A model generated the notes under the pieces. It was not told the DNA's origin. It searched no databases and saw nothing but the letters and a program-made list of their open reading frames with translations. Position numbers and translations under genes: made by a program. Source: Roseibium sp. MMSF_3412 (GTDB taxonomy: Bacteria > Pseudomonadota > Alphaproteobacteria > Rhizobiales > Stappiaceae). Taken from it: a stretch of 64,000 nucleotides of DNA. The stretch lies in the NCBI RefSeq assembly GCF_030733265.1, contig NZ_JASHJI010000020.1, positions 54,459 to 118,458 on the forward strand, given 5' to 3'. How positions within the stretch are numbered: position 1 is the stretch's first letter; each line of letters begins with the position of its first letter. Below are positions 18,363-26,871 of the stretch, one piece after another.

Positions 18363-19373
18363 ATGAAACTGATCGTTCAAATCCCCTGCTACAACGAAGA
18401 AGCCACTCTGGCCCTGGTCGTTGCCTGTATCCCGAGGTCGATACCGGGGATCAGCAAGGTTGAAATCCAGATCATTGATGACGGATCGACTGACCGGACC
18501 GTGGAAATCGCCCGCCTGTGCGGGGTCGACCACATTGTTCAGAACGGACGAAACAAGGGACTTGCGAGAAGCTTTCAGAAGGGGATCGAATCCGCACTCG
18601 CCCTGGGCGCCGACATCATCGTCAACACCGATGGCGACAACCAGTATTCGGGCGGCAGCATCCCTGATCTCGTCAAGCCGATACTGGAGAAGCAGGCGGA
18701 CATCGTGGTCGGCGATCGCAAGCCCGGCGACAATCCGGAATTCTCGTGGCTGAAACGTCAGCTTCAGAAGCTCGGAACCCGCGTCGTGCGCAACCTCTCC
18801 GGTGTTGATGTTGGCGACGCGGTTTCGGGCTTTCGCGCCTATACGCGCGAAGCGGCCTTCACCATCAACGTGATGACGCGTTTCAGCTACACCACGGAAA
18901 CGCTCATTCACGCCGGACAGCATGGCCTGACCGTCTTGTCCGTCCCGGTGGAGACAAACCCGACGACAAGGCCGTCGCGGCTCGCGGGGTCCACTTACCG
19001 TTTCATGAAGAAGCAGATCGTGACCATCCTGCGAAGCTACTTCATGTACCGCTCCTTGAACGCCTTCCTGTGGGCCGGCCTGATCATGATCACTGTCGGT
19101 CTGCTGCCCGTTTTGCGGTTCCTCTACTTCTACGCCATTGGCGATGGCGAAGGACGGTTGCAGTCCCTTGTCCTCGGCAGCATGTTCCTGTTGGCAGGCT
19201 ACATCACGGTCGTGATCGCGTTTTTGAGCGATGCGCTGGCAACCAACCGGCGTTTGACCGAGGCGGTTCTTGAACGTGTGCGCCGTCTGGAGCAGCAGCC
19301 TTCTGCCTCCGAAAAGCAGTCGGGTGCAAACGAACCTCTTCGAATTGTTGGTCGGTCGCATGACTCAGTCTAG
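18363..19373 (+). CDS. Family 2 glycosyltransferase with C-terminal membrane helices
   Basis: A 336-residue GT2 enzyme like dolichol/undecaprenyl-phosphate sugar synthases. The nucleotide-sugar site shows IPCYNEEATL (residue 7), IDDGSTDRT (38) and the metal-binding TDGDNQY (about 89); the acceptor-side QxxRW-equivalent region is VSGFRAYTREA. Residues about 240-262 and 268-292 are membrane helices, followed by a coiled-coil tail. It would make a lipid-linked sugar at the inner membrane. It leads an operon of four genes: the next gene starts 14 bp inside its 3' end. No strong ribosome site is seen before the ATG. Confidence 0.9.
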   Translation: MKLIVQIPCYNEEATLALVVACIPRSIPGISKVEIQIIDDGSTDRTVEIARLCGVDHIVQNGRNKGLARSFQKGIESALALGADIIVNTDGDNQYSGGSIPDLVKPILEKQADIVVGDRKPGDNPEFSWLKRQLQKLGTRVVRNLSGVDVGDAVSGFRAYTREAAFTINVMTRFSYTTETLIHAGQHGLTVLSVPVETNPTTRPSRLAGSTYRFMKKQIVTILRSYFMYRSLNAFLWAGLIMITVGLLPVLRFLYFYAIGDGEGRLQSLVLGSMFLLAGYITVVIAFLSDALATNRRLTEAVLERVRRLEQQPSASEKQSGANEPLRIVGRSHDSV

Positions 19374-20889
19374 TTCCGCAGCAACTCCGGTCGAAAACAT
19401 CACGCTGTTCCGGGCGATCGACCTGATTGCCATCGGCACGGTGTTTTACGGCATTCTGGCCAGCGGACTTTTGCAGGGGCCAGACGCCTTTCCCCTCGGC
19501 CAGAACATTTATGACGAATACTATCTGGCGATCCTGGCCGGCCACCTCGATCTGCCGGCGCGTGTTGTCCAGATCGAGGGACACTACACGGCTGACGGAA
19601 CAGCGTACCTCTACCACGGTGTCGGCCCGCTTGTGACCCGGTTCCTGCTCGGCTGGTTCTGGCCGTTCCAAAGCGTCGGTCTTGCCCAACTCTCCATCTG
19701 GGCGTGGGCATGTCTTGGAACGCTTTGCTACCATGCGGCGTTTCTCAAGGTATGTGCCAGGGATCTCGGCCAGCTGGGAAACCGCGGTCTGTCGCTGAGC
19801 CGATTGCTTGGCATCGCCATCTGGTTCAGCAGTCCCGGTTTTTTGCTGGCGGCAAACACATCCTTCTACCATGAGCCGATTGCGCTCGCCTATGCGGCGA
19901 CCGGCGCTTTCGTGCTGATCTGGACCCATGTCGGTTTCGGCAACTGGCCGTTCTGGCGGACCGCAATCCCGTGCGCACTGCTGGCGGCCGTGACCCTTCA
20001 TGCACGGCCGAATATCGCAATCGGCCTATACCTTGCCTGCACCTTGTGCCTGCTCGTCCTGACAGTCAGTTCCTTCAGACAACACTGGCTGCGCATTGTG
20101 CTCGCCTTCGCGATCCTCGGCGCAAGCGGCCTTGGATATCTGGGGCTGAACGTGGCCCGTTTCGGCGATGCCACCCAGACCCATGGCAGTTTCGCCAAGA
20201 CCGAAGTCCAGTACGGTTTCGTTTACTGGGGCTTTGAGGAAACCGACAGCGAACGCGCTGAGGCTTTCAAGAAACACGGCAAGTTCAACATCAGACGCAT
20301 TCCGCACAATTTCACGCTCTACGCCTTCGATCCGCCGATGGTGAAAACCTATCTGGACCCTGTCTCCGAACAGTTCCACGCCTTCACGAAAAGGGTCCTG
20401 GCGGGCGACCTTGGTTTCATCAAGGTTGAACAGCCTTATGCCGGGATCGTGTTCCTGTGGCCGCTCTGGCTCTTGTTCGCCTGCTATGCGGCATCGGCGA
20501 CGAGAGCGACCTGGAGGAAGATGGCAATCCCGGTTTTGGGCGGGCTGACAATCGTGTTGCTGACGCTGTCCTATGGCAGCGTTACGCTCCGCTACAGGAT
20601 CGACATGTGGCCGGCCTTGAGCCTTCTTGCACTCATTGGTCTTGCCGCGCTGGTGCCGAAATTTGCCGCTTCGCCGGAAAAGGCTGGCTGGAAGTGGGGC
20701 ATCGGTGCCTGCTTCATGGTCGGTCTGCTCATGTCCGCCAACAGCGCGGGACAATTGCGGTTCTTCCAGGTGAATGACCAAACGAAACCGGTCTGGACCA
20801 TGGATCAATGCCGGTTGCTGACAGAAAACAAGGGATTCTCGGAGGCAGACACACTCAGAATCTGCCAACCTCCGAGGATCGGCGGATGA
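19360..20889 (+). CDS. Polytopic membrane protein, probable GT-C-type glycosyltransferase
   Basis: A 509-residue protein with about ten membrane helices. The first extracytoplasmic loop (NIYDEYYLAILAGHLDLPAR, then GHYTADGTAYLYHGVG) carries acidic residues in the position where GT-C enzymes place their catalytic aspartates, and the late loop ends in a periplasmic tail. GT-C enzymes use lipid-phosphate sugars as donors, which fits the GT2 partner encoded just upstream. The ATG at 19360 overlaps the upstream gene by 14 bp. Assignment rests on topology and context, not on a named family match. Confidence 0.72.
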   Translation: MTQSSSAATPVENITLFRAIDLIAIGTVFYGILASGLLQGPDAFPLGQNIYDEYYLAILAGHLDLPARVVQIEGHYTADGTAYLYHGVGPLVTRFLLGWFWPFQSVGLAQLSIWAWACLGTLCYHAAFLKVCARDLGQLGNRGLSLSRLLGIAIWFSSPGFLLAANTSFYHEPIALAYAATGAFVLIWTHVGFGNWPFWRTAIPCALLAAVTLHARPNIAIGLYLACTLCLLVLTVSSFRQHWLRIVLAFAILGASGLGYLGLNVARFGDATQTHGSFAKTEVQYGFVYWGFEETDSERAEAFKKHGKFNIRRIPHNFTLYAFDPPMVKTYLDPVSEQFHAFTKRVLAGDLGFIKVEQPYAGIVFLWPLWLLFACYAASATRATWRKMAIPVLGGLTIVLLTLSYGSVTLRYRIDMWPALSLLALIGLAALVPKFAASPEKAGWKWGIGACFMVGLLMSANSAGQLRFFQVNDQTKPVWTMDQCRLLTENKGFSEADTLRICQPPRIGG

Positions 20890-21653
20890 GCGTTGCGATG
20901 AACCTCAACCCGCTGCCAGGAGCCAAGCAGGCCTATGTCGGAACGATGCGTCTTGCACGCCCCGTCGCGCAATGGCTCGGCCTCTTGAACAGGCTGAACG
21001 CAGCGGCCACGAACAATCGCTGGGCTCACTTCCTCAGAAGCCTGTTTGCAATCCATGACATTGACGGGCTGATCGAGCTTGATGTTCCCTGGTGGACCTA
21101 CAACGCGATCGACGAGATCGATGCGTTCCTGCGGTCGCACCCGCAGGCACGTGCGTTCGAATACGGCTCGGGTGCAAGCACGGTCTGGCTCAGCAAACGG
21201 GTGGGCGCGTTAAAGAGCGTTGAGCATGACCGGTCCTGGCATGCGCTGGTAGGCCAGCGCCTGTGCCGCGAACGATGCGGTGGAAACACCGACTACATGC
21301 TCATCGAAGCGACCCCGGCAACACCGGCAACCGATCCCCTCTATCTGTCGGAAAAACCGGGATATGCCGGTCTCTCGTTTGAGAACTACGCCAGGGCGAT
21401 CCTGCACGAGGACGGGCTTTTCGATGTGATTGTCATCGACGGCCGCGCACGCGGCGCCTGCTTGCGTCATGCAGTTGAAAAACTCTCCGCCGACGGCATC
21501 ATCGTTTTCGACAATTCCAAGCGGCAACGCTATCAGGAACCGATGGGAACCTGCGGGCTTCAGGCGCAGATTTACCGGGGCCTGACGCCCTCCCTGCCCT
21601 ATTCTGAAGAAACAACCGTGCTCAAGAGGCTGCCCGGATATCTCAAGGAGTGA
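20886..21653 (+). CDS. Class I SAM methyltransferase-like protein
   Basis: A 255-residue protein whose start ATG overlaps the stop of the preceding gene (ATGA). Motif I is recognisable as EYGSGASTVWLSKRVG (near residue 99), followed by the acidic end of strand 2 (KSVEHD) and a motif IV-like FDVIVIDGRARGACLRHAV; a late DNSKR is also typical of this group. The usual glycine-rich loop is altered (GSGAST), as in many sugar-modifying methyltransferase-like proteins. It probably modifies the sugar or lipid product of this operon. Confidence 0.75.
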   Translation: MSVAMNLNPLPGAKQAYVGTMRLARPVAQWLGLLNRLNAAATNNRWAHFLRSLFAIHDIDGLIELDVPWWTYNAIDEIDAFLRSHPQARAFEYGSGASTVWLSKRVGALKSVEHDRSWHALVGQRLCRERCGGNTDYMLIEATPATPATDPLYLSEKPGYAGLSFENYARAILHEDGLFDVIVIDGRARGACLRHAVEKLSADGIIVFDNSKRQRYQEPMGTCGLQAQIYRGLTPSLPYSEETTVLKRLPGYLKE

Positions 21654-21660
21654 AGACAGC

Positions 21661-22569
21661 GTGGAAGCGCGACTGAAAAGTGTTGCTGTCTGGGGTGGCC
21701 GCTTCATTCTTCTGGTCGCGCTGGTTTTTGTCGCCTTTGAGATACGGCGCCATTGGAACGGGATTTCGGGCTGGCGGCCGAGCGCAAGCCAGGTGACGCT
21801 GATCCTGGCCCTGTCTGTTCCCTACGCACTCTCCCTGTTGCTGCTGGCGGAAGGCTGGCATCGCATCGTGACCCTTTTTGCCTCCGAGCCCAGGTCACGG
21901 ACATTCACGTCCTTCTGCATCACACAGGTTGCCAAATATCTGCCCGGCAACGTCGCACATCTGATCGGAAGGGGGCTCTACCTGCGCGGCAATACGGTCA
22001 GCGACGGCGAGATCGTCAAGGCAACACTGCTCGAACTTGCCGTAATCCCGCTTGGCGCAGCCGTGACCATCGTGTGCCTGGGGTCTCTCGGTTTTTTCTC
22101 GGACCTTCTGCCCTGGATCCCGGACATGGCATGGTACGGCTCGGCTCTGTTTCTTTTCTGCGCCGCTGCGTTTGCGCTTGTCTTGCCGGCGCGCGCTCCG
22201 GGCATATCGGGACGGCAAATCGCGAAGGTCTTTCCGTCAGTCGGCCTTGCCGCGATTTTCATGTTGTGTCTTGGCGGGACATTTGCCGCGGTCTTCAACC
22301 TGCTGTCGGAAGCGCCGGTCGCCATTCTGGCGGGCGCCGGTATCATCGCCTGGCTTGTCGGCTATCTGACGCCCGGTGCACCCGGTGGCATAGGCACACG
22401 CGAGGCGACCCTGATCGCGCTGTTGTCGTTTCTGAATCAGGAAGACACCGTTCTGATCGCAACCGCCCTGTTCCGCGTTGTGACCACCCTCGGCGATGTG
22501 CTCCTGTTTGCCGGAAGCTGGCTGAAAGTGCCGCGCGGAGCCTCGGTCGGCGACACTCCGCACAACTGA
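21661..22569 (+). CDS. Flippase-like membrane protein (LPG synthase TM-region family)
   Basis: A 302-residue protein with about eight membrane helices and the family hallmarks KYLPGNVAHLIGR (about residue 89) and PGGIGTREA (about 240). The family covers the membrane part of lysylphosphatidylglycerol synthase and stand-alone proteins thought to move lipid-linked substrates. GTG at 21661 is taken as start because AAGGAG lies 11 bp before it. It closes the glycosyltransferase operon and its stop overlaps the minus-strand terminator of the aminotransferase gene. Confidence 0.85.
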   Translation: MEARLKSVAVWGGRFILLVALVFVAFEIRRHWNGISGWRPSASQVTLILALSVPYALSLLLLAEGWHRIVTLFASEPRSRTFTSFCITQVAKYLPGNVAHLIGRGLYLRGNTVSDGEIVKATLLELAVIPLGAAVTIVCLGSLGFFSDLLPWIPDMAWYGSALFLFCAAAFALVLPARAPGISGRQIAKVFPSVGLAAIFMLCLGGTFAAVFNLLSEAPVAILAGAGIIAWLVGYLTPGAPGGIGTREATLIALLSFLNQEDTVLIATALFRVVTTLGDVLLFAGSWLKVPRGASVGDTPHN

Positions 22570-22593
22570 AAAAGGGCGGCAAATGCCGCCCTT
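22569..22593 (-). terminator. Rho-independent terminator of the aminotransferase gene
   Basis: A perfect 9-bp stem (AAGGGCGGC 22572-22580, GCCGCCCTT 22585-22593) with a 4-nt loop gives a T tract of five on the minus strand. It lies 28 bp past the minus-strand stop at 22621 and overlaps the final codon of the plus-strand flippase-like gene. Confidence 0.82.
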
Positions 22594-22620
22594 CCACGCG
22601 TCGCCCAACCGGGACGCTGG

Positions 22621-23820
22621 TTACTTCAGATTGCCGCAGAAACGCTGGATGCGCTGGCAGGCTTCTTCCAGAGCTTCGGTCGAGGTCGCATAGGAAATCC
22701 GGAAGTTCGGACCAAGTCCGAAGGCCGATCCGTGGACGACCGCGACACCCTCCGTTTCCAGGAGTTCGGTCACGAAATCTGCATCGTTTTCAAGAACCTT
22801 GCCGGACGGCGCCGTCTTGCCAATGGTGCCGGCACAGGACGGGAACACATAGAACGCTCCTTCCGGGACAGGACACGAGATACCGCTCGCCTGGTTCAGC
22901 ATGGAGACCACAAGGTCGCGCCGCCCCTTGAAGGTTTCGTTGTTCGCCGGGATGAATTCCTGGGTACCGGAAAGCGCCTCTACGGCCGCCCACTGCGCTA
23001 TCGAACAGGGGTTTGACGTCGACTGCGACTGAACCTTGGCCATGGCCTTGATGAGATCGGCAGGCCCGCCGGCATATCCGATCCGCCAGCCGGTCATGGC
23101 ATAGGCCTTGGAGACACCGTTGACGGTCAGCGTACGATCGTAAAGCGCGGGCTCGACCTGCGCCGGCGTCGTGAATTTGAAGTCATCGTAGACCAGGTGC
23201 TCGTACATGTCGTCGGTCATGATCCAGACCTGCGGATGCTTCATGAGCACGTCGGTCAGCGCCTTCAGTTCCGCTTCGGTGTAAGCCGCTCCGGAGGGGT
23301 TCGAAGGCGAATTGAAGATCAGCCACTTGGTGCGCGACGTAATGGCGGCGTCAAGCGCTTCAGGCGTGATCTTGAACGTGGACTTGTCCGCTTCGACAAT
23401 CACCGGCTCTCCGCCGGCCAGAAGAACCATGTCCGGATAGCTGACCCAATAGGGCGTCGGAATGATGACTTCATCGCCCGGATTGATGGTCGCAATGAGG
23501 GCATTGTAAAGCACCTGCTTGCCGCCGGTTCCGACCGTGATCTGGTTCGTCGCGTATGTCAGTCCGTTTTCCCGCTCGAACTTCTCGGCAATCGCCGCCT
23601 TGAGCTCGGGGATACCGTCAACGGCAGTGTATTTTGTCTTGCCTTCGTTGATGGCCTTGATGGCCGCCGCCTTGATGTTTTCCGGGGTGTCGAAATCCGG
23701 CTCGCCAGCGCCGAGACCGATTACATCGCGGCCAGCAGCTTTAAGCTCGCGCGCCTTGTTGGTGACAGCGATGGTCGCAGAAGGTTGTACACGCGCCAAT
23801 GCGTCAGCAAGAAAGCCCAT
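22621..23820 (-). CDS. aatA: PLP-dependent aspartate aminotransferase, class I fold
   Basis: A 399-residue aminotransferase of the alphaproteobacterial AatA/AspC type, interconverting aspartate and 2-oxoglutarate with oxaloacetate and glutamate. The PLP lysine is in VSKAYAMTGWRIGYAGG (near residue 237), the phosphate-binding region is GTGGKQVLYNA (near 97), and NSPSNPSGAAY (near 170) holds the conserved asparagine. GGAGGACATT precedes the ATG. Some members also act on prephenate or aromatic amino acids; the sequence alone cannot exclude that. Confidence 0.94.
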   Translation of the reverse strand: MGFLADALARVQPSATIAVTNKARELKAAGRDVIGLGAGEPDFDTPENIKAAAIKAINEGKTKYTAVDGIPELKAAIAEKFERENGLTYATNQITVGTGGKQVLYNALIATINPGDEVIIPTPYWVSYPDMVLLAGGEPVIVEADKSTFKITPEALDAAITSRTKWLIFNSPSNPSGAAYTEAELKALTDVLMKHPQVWIMTDDMYEHLVYDDFKFTTPAQVEPALYDRTLTVNGVSKAYAMTGWRIGYAGGPADLIKAMAKVQSQSTSNPCSIAQWAAVEALSGTQEFIPANNETFKGRRDLVVSMLNQASGISCPVPEGAFYVFPSCAGTIGKTAPSGKVLENDADFVTELLETEGVAVVHGSAFGLGPNFRISYATSTEALEEACQRIQRFCGNLK

Positions 23821-23951
23821 AATGTCCTCCAGGGGGAAACGGGATTAACAGCGCGCGGACCGTAGAACCGTGCGTCTCAGAAGACAAGAGACAATCGGCA
23901 TCGCTAAGACGGTTCAGCAATTTTTTGCAGGCCGGAAGCCTCGGCAAACGG

Positions 23952-25088
23952 TCAGCTGCGCGTTTCCAGAATGAGCTTGGGCTCGTCTGTTTCGCTGTCG
24001 ATCAGGCTGCACTTGAACCGTTTCTTCTTGGTCCCGCTCTTTGTCGAGACCTCGACCGCGAGCGGAACATCGGAATCCTGCTTGGCAGCCCCGAGCATCG
24101 ACTGAAAATCGGCTTCGTCGAAAAGCGATTCCGTGACGGCCCGGTCTTCGAGGCTTTCGGATGTCAGACTGTAGGTTTTCATGGCAGCCTGGTTGGCGGC
24201 GATGATCACGCGTGTCTGGGAGTTGATGACCAGCATGGGCGCACTGCAGACTTCAAAGACTTCGGCGAAATTGACGTCGCCGCCGATATGCCCTGCGGAG
24301 AACAGCACGCCGCCGACGGTGCCGCCCATGCGGAAGTACATGGCTTCGTATTTGAGGTCGATGCTGTCGCTGGCCGCAAGCAGAAACTTGCCGCGCCCGG
24401 TTGCGCTTGCGCGCCGCGTCAGGGCCGCCAGTGTCAGCGACACTATCGTGCGCCCGACACGGTTCTGGATATGGGCGACATTGCGTCCGAGGATCAGCCT
24501 AACATCGTCGATCTGGAAACTTCTGAGAAAGCCGTCGCTTGCAAAGCGGACGTAGCCGAAATTGTCGACCAGTAGAACGATACGGGAGGAAGACGCGACG
24601 AAATGCTGGAGGATCGGTGCGATACCGAGCGCGATCTTGCCCGGGTTGTCGTCGGACTCGCCGATTGACGGAAAGCAGATTGCCAGGATCCGGCCATCCG
24701 ACAGCTCGTAGCGGTAAGCGACGATGGGTATGCCGGGGATACGATGGTCAGGACCGCCGCCAACGTCGAACGGTCCGGCCTGTCCTTCCCTGATCGCACC
24801 CTGCACCAGTCTCAGGATCGTCTTCTTGTCTTCCGGTGCCAGATGCCGCAAGGCATCGTTGGACGGAGCTTCCTGCAAATCCTTGACTTGGCTGTCGAAA
24901 TTCTGCGATCCGACTTCGTGCCACAAGATCGTTTTCTTGTTGATGTCGGCAATGAAAAACTGAAGGCCGGACAGTGACAGCGCGGGAGCTTCACCCTGCA
25001 CTTTCGGAGCTTGCGCCTGCCCTTTCGGCGGCGCGTCGGACTCCTGCGACTGTTGCGGCAAAGCGTTTTGTGCTTCGTTGAGTGTCAT
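23952..25088 (-). CDS. PAS-domain protein without recognisable output domain
   Basis: A 378-residue cytoplasmic protein. After a flexible, glutamine- and proline-rich start (residues 1-35) there is a first sensory-like region (LQFFIADINKKTILWHEVG), and two PAS-like modules: LVDNFGYVRFASDGFLRSF (near 170) and MLVINSQTRVIIAANQAAM (near 287). No histidine kinase, GGDEF, EAL or DNA-binding part is present, so it may be a partner or sensory subunit of another protein. The start at 25088 avoids an unlikely leader; its ribosome site is weak. Confidence 0.75.
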   Translation of the reverse strand: MTLNEAQNALPQQSQESDAPPKGQAQAPKVQGEAPALSLSGLQFFIADINKKTILWHEVGSQNFDSQVKDLQEAPSNDALRHLAPEDKKTILRLVQGAIREGQAGPFDVGGGPDHRIPGIPIVAYRYELSDGRILAICFPSIGESDDNPGKIALGIAPILQHFVASSSRIVLLVDNFGYVRFASDGFLRSFQIDDVRLILGRNVAHIQNRVGRTIVSLTLAALTRRASATGRGKFLLAASDSIDLKYEAMYFRMGGTVGGVLFSAGHIGGDVNFAEVFEVCSAPMLVINSQTRVIIAANQAAMKTYSLTSESLEDRAVTESLFDEADFQSMLGAAKQDSDVPLAVEVSTKSGTKKKRFKCSLIDSETDEPKLILETRS

Positions 25089-25349
25089 TCTGTGCCCGAC
25101 CTGTTTTACCGGCGTTTCCAGCCTTGGACCATCGCACAGAAAAGCAAACAAAGACTAAAGCCTGGACAAGCGCGCCGCACCGGCGACATATCACAACGCT
25201 GTGAATCCGGCACCCGCGCCCGGGTGTATGCAGCAAACCTGCCATTGCCGCATTGTCGTCACGAAATCACACACTGATTGCCTGAATGCCGTCCGTCTCA
25301 GGGCCTATTTTTCCCTACATATGAAGCCTGGAAGATGACGGGAGCTCGC

Positions 25350-25577
25350 ATGACGTTGGTGACTTCATCAGAGACATCGGAAAAGGGCCGGAAGACTGGG
25401 CTGCCACCTGTCCTGCTTTTCATGGTGGCGATGGCGTTGCTGATGGTGATGTCGTTTGCAATTGCACCCTCCCTGTTGCTTCCGCTCTCGGCCTTCCTCG
25501 CGATGGCCGCCGCCACGCACCTGTTGGGGGTCCGGCTTTATGAAGACCTGAGACAGGCGATCGATCGCAACGGTTAG
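25350..25577 (+). CDS. Small membrane protein of unknown function
   Basis: A 75-residue protein with two adjacent hydrophobic segments (LLFMVAMALLMVMSFAIA and LLLPLSAFLAMAAATHLLG) and charged ends. ATG 25350 has GGGAG five bases upstream; the in-frame ATG at 25335 is an alternative. No family is recognised. A second small membrane protein follows 44 bp later on the same strand. Confidence 0.6.
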   Translation: MTLVTSSETSEKGRKTGLPPVLLFMVAMALLMVMSFAIAPSLLLPLSAFLAMAAATHLLGVRLYEDLRQAIDRNG

Positions 25578-25621
25578 AACAACGACAGCAACAAGAACAA
25601 GAAAACCGGTTTCAATTCACC

Positions 25622-25861
25622 ATGGCGAATACTGAACATCCAAGCCGCCGGGACAACCGCTCCCGCCGCAGCGACCTGCGTGACGCAAAGCCCCTGCTGC
25701 AGGCCATCTTTCTTGGCATGACGCTTGCCGTCGGGCTGGTAGTGGCAGCTGCCATGGCGAATTCAGACGCCGAAAACGCGATCGAGTCCGGAGCACCTGT
25801 GATCGGGCAGGAACTGCCATCCGGTGATCGGCCGGCTGCGGGAAACAGGCCGGCAAACTAG
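25622..25861 (+). CDS. Possible small single-pass membrane protein
   Basis: A 79-residue frame: an arginine-rich start (HPSRRDNRSRRSDLRD), one membrane helix (LLQAIFLGMTLAVGLVVAAAM) and an acidic, proline-rich outer tail. The orientation rule (positive inside) fits. There is no convincing ribosome site before the ATG, and its stop overlaps the convergent YqaA-type gene by 4 bp, so this call is tentative. Confidence 0.5.
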   Translation: MANTEHPSRRDNRSRRSDLRDAKPLLQAIFLGMTLAVGLVVAAAMANSDAENAIESGAPVIGQELPSGDRPAAGNRPAN

Positions 25862-26289
25862 AATAACTTCAGCGCAAGCAGTGCGACGAGGATGTAGCGG
25901 CCCGTTTTCGCAATCGCGACCAGCGCCAGAAACACCCAGAATTTCTCCTTCAGGACACCGGCTGCCAGCGTCAGCGGATCGCCGATGATGGGTGCCCAGC
26001 TCATGAGCAGGCTCCAGCGGCCATAGCGGCGATACCAGGCCGTTGCCCTTTCCAGCTTGTCCGGCTTGATAGGAAACCATTTCGCATCTGAAAAACTGAC
26101 CGCGCCGCGCCCGAGACCCCAGTTTACCACCGATCCGAACGTGTTGCCGAGGCTCGCCGTGGCGACAAGCAGGGCAATTGGTGCGGTTTCCAGGTAGATG
26201 AGACCTGAAAGGCCGAGTTCGGACTGAACCGGAAACAGGGTGGCGGCCAGGAAGGAGATGCCGAAGAGACCGAGAAGACTGCTGTACAT
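25858..26289 (-). CDS. YqaA-type VTT-domain membrane protein
   Basis: A 143-residue inner-membrane protein, the same size as E. coli YqaA. The VTT/DedA-like pattern is visible: FLAATLFPVQSELGL, then GNTFGSVVNWGLGRG, the arginine-containing YRRYGRWSLLMSWAPIIGDPLTLAAGVL and a final hydrophobic helix. DedA relatives are linked to lipid scrambling and membrane homeostasis; YqaA itself has no firm role. The start at 26289 was chosen for family length; the frame is open to 26370 and the ribosome site is poor. Confidence 0.82.
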   Translation of the reverse strand: MYSSLLGLFGISFLAATLFPVQSELGLSGLIYLETAPIALLVATASLGNTFGSVVNWGLGRGAVSFSDAKWFPIKPDKLERATAWYRRYGRWSLLMSWAPIIGDPLTLAAGVLKEKFWVFLALVAIAKTGRYILVALLALKLF

Positions 26290-26432
26290 GACACGGCCTG
26301 CATATACGCGCAGGGTCTCATTCTTCAAGACAGCCAGGATCCAAAAATGACCGGCCGCTCGTGCGGCCACAAGCGGCCTGTGCCGGGTTTCGGCGACAGC
26401 GACCCGGCTGCGTCTTTCTTATGCGCGCGCGT

Positions 26433-26744
26433 TCACGCGGCCTCCAGAACGGAGTTCCTGAACAGGGTGCTGTTGGCAGCAACAATAGCCACGGCATTCA
26501 TGCGGTTCTTCGCGCCGAGTCGCGTAATCGCGTTGCGGATATGGACCTTGACGGTCGCTGTCGACACGCCGAGATCGTAAGCGATCTGCTTGTTGACCTT
26601 GCCTTCGCAGAGCATGAGCAAGATTTCCAGCTGCCGGCGCGTGAGCTTGGCGACAAGATTGAGCGGGCGTTGCACGGCGCTTGCAGGTGCCACAGTTTGA
26701 GCTGTGGGCGTGTTCAGGGCATCGAGTGCGAAATGAGCGTTCAT
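26433..26744 (-). CDS. Stand-alone LuxR-type HTH regulator
   Basis: A 103-residue protein that is little more than a LuxR/GerE DNA-binding domain (LTRRQLEILLMLCEGKVNKQ, then LGVSTATVKVHIRNAITRLG, residues 34-78). No receiver or ligand domain is present. GGAGCC precedes the ATG. It is divergent from the ScfR-type regulator, with 127 bp between them. Proteins this short may act as constitutive binders or through partners. Confidence 0.85.
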   Translation of the reverse strand: MNAHFALDALNTPTAQTVAPASAVQRPLNLVAKLTRRQLEILLMLCEGKVNKQIAYDLGVSTATVKVHIRNAITRLGAKNRMNAVAIVAANSTLFRNSVLEAA

Positions 26745-26837
26745 GGCGAGGCTCCAACTAGGTGCGTTTCCTTTTGTCGGGCCGACTTTCCCCCAAAGTG
26801 ATTATATTGTAAAATGTTAAACAGCGAACAGAATAAA

Positions 26838-26850
26838 GCTAAAAATTAGC
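26838..26850. promoter_or_regulatory. Small palindrome in front of the ScfR-type regulator
   Basis: GCTAA and TTAGC arms flank AAA, forming a perfect 13-bp palindrome 22 bp before the regulator start, in an otherwise AT-rich gap. It could be an autoregulatory operator; there is no direct evidence. Confidence 0.35.
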
Positions 26851-26871
26851 AATTGACTGACGGGACCGCCG

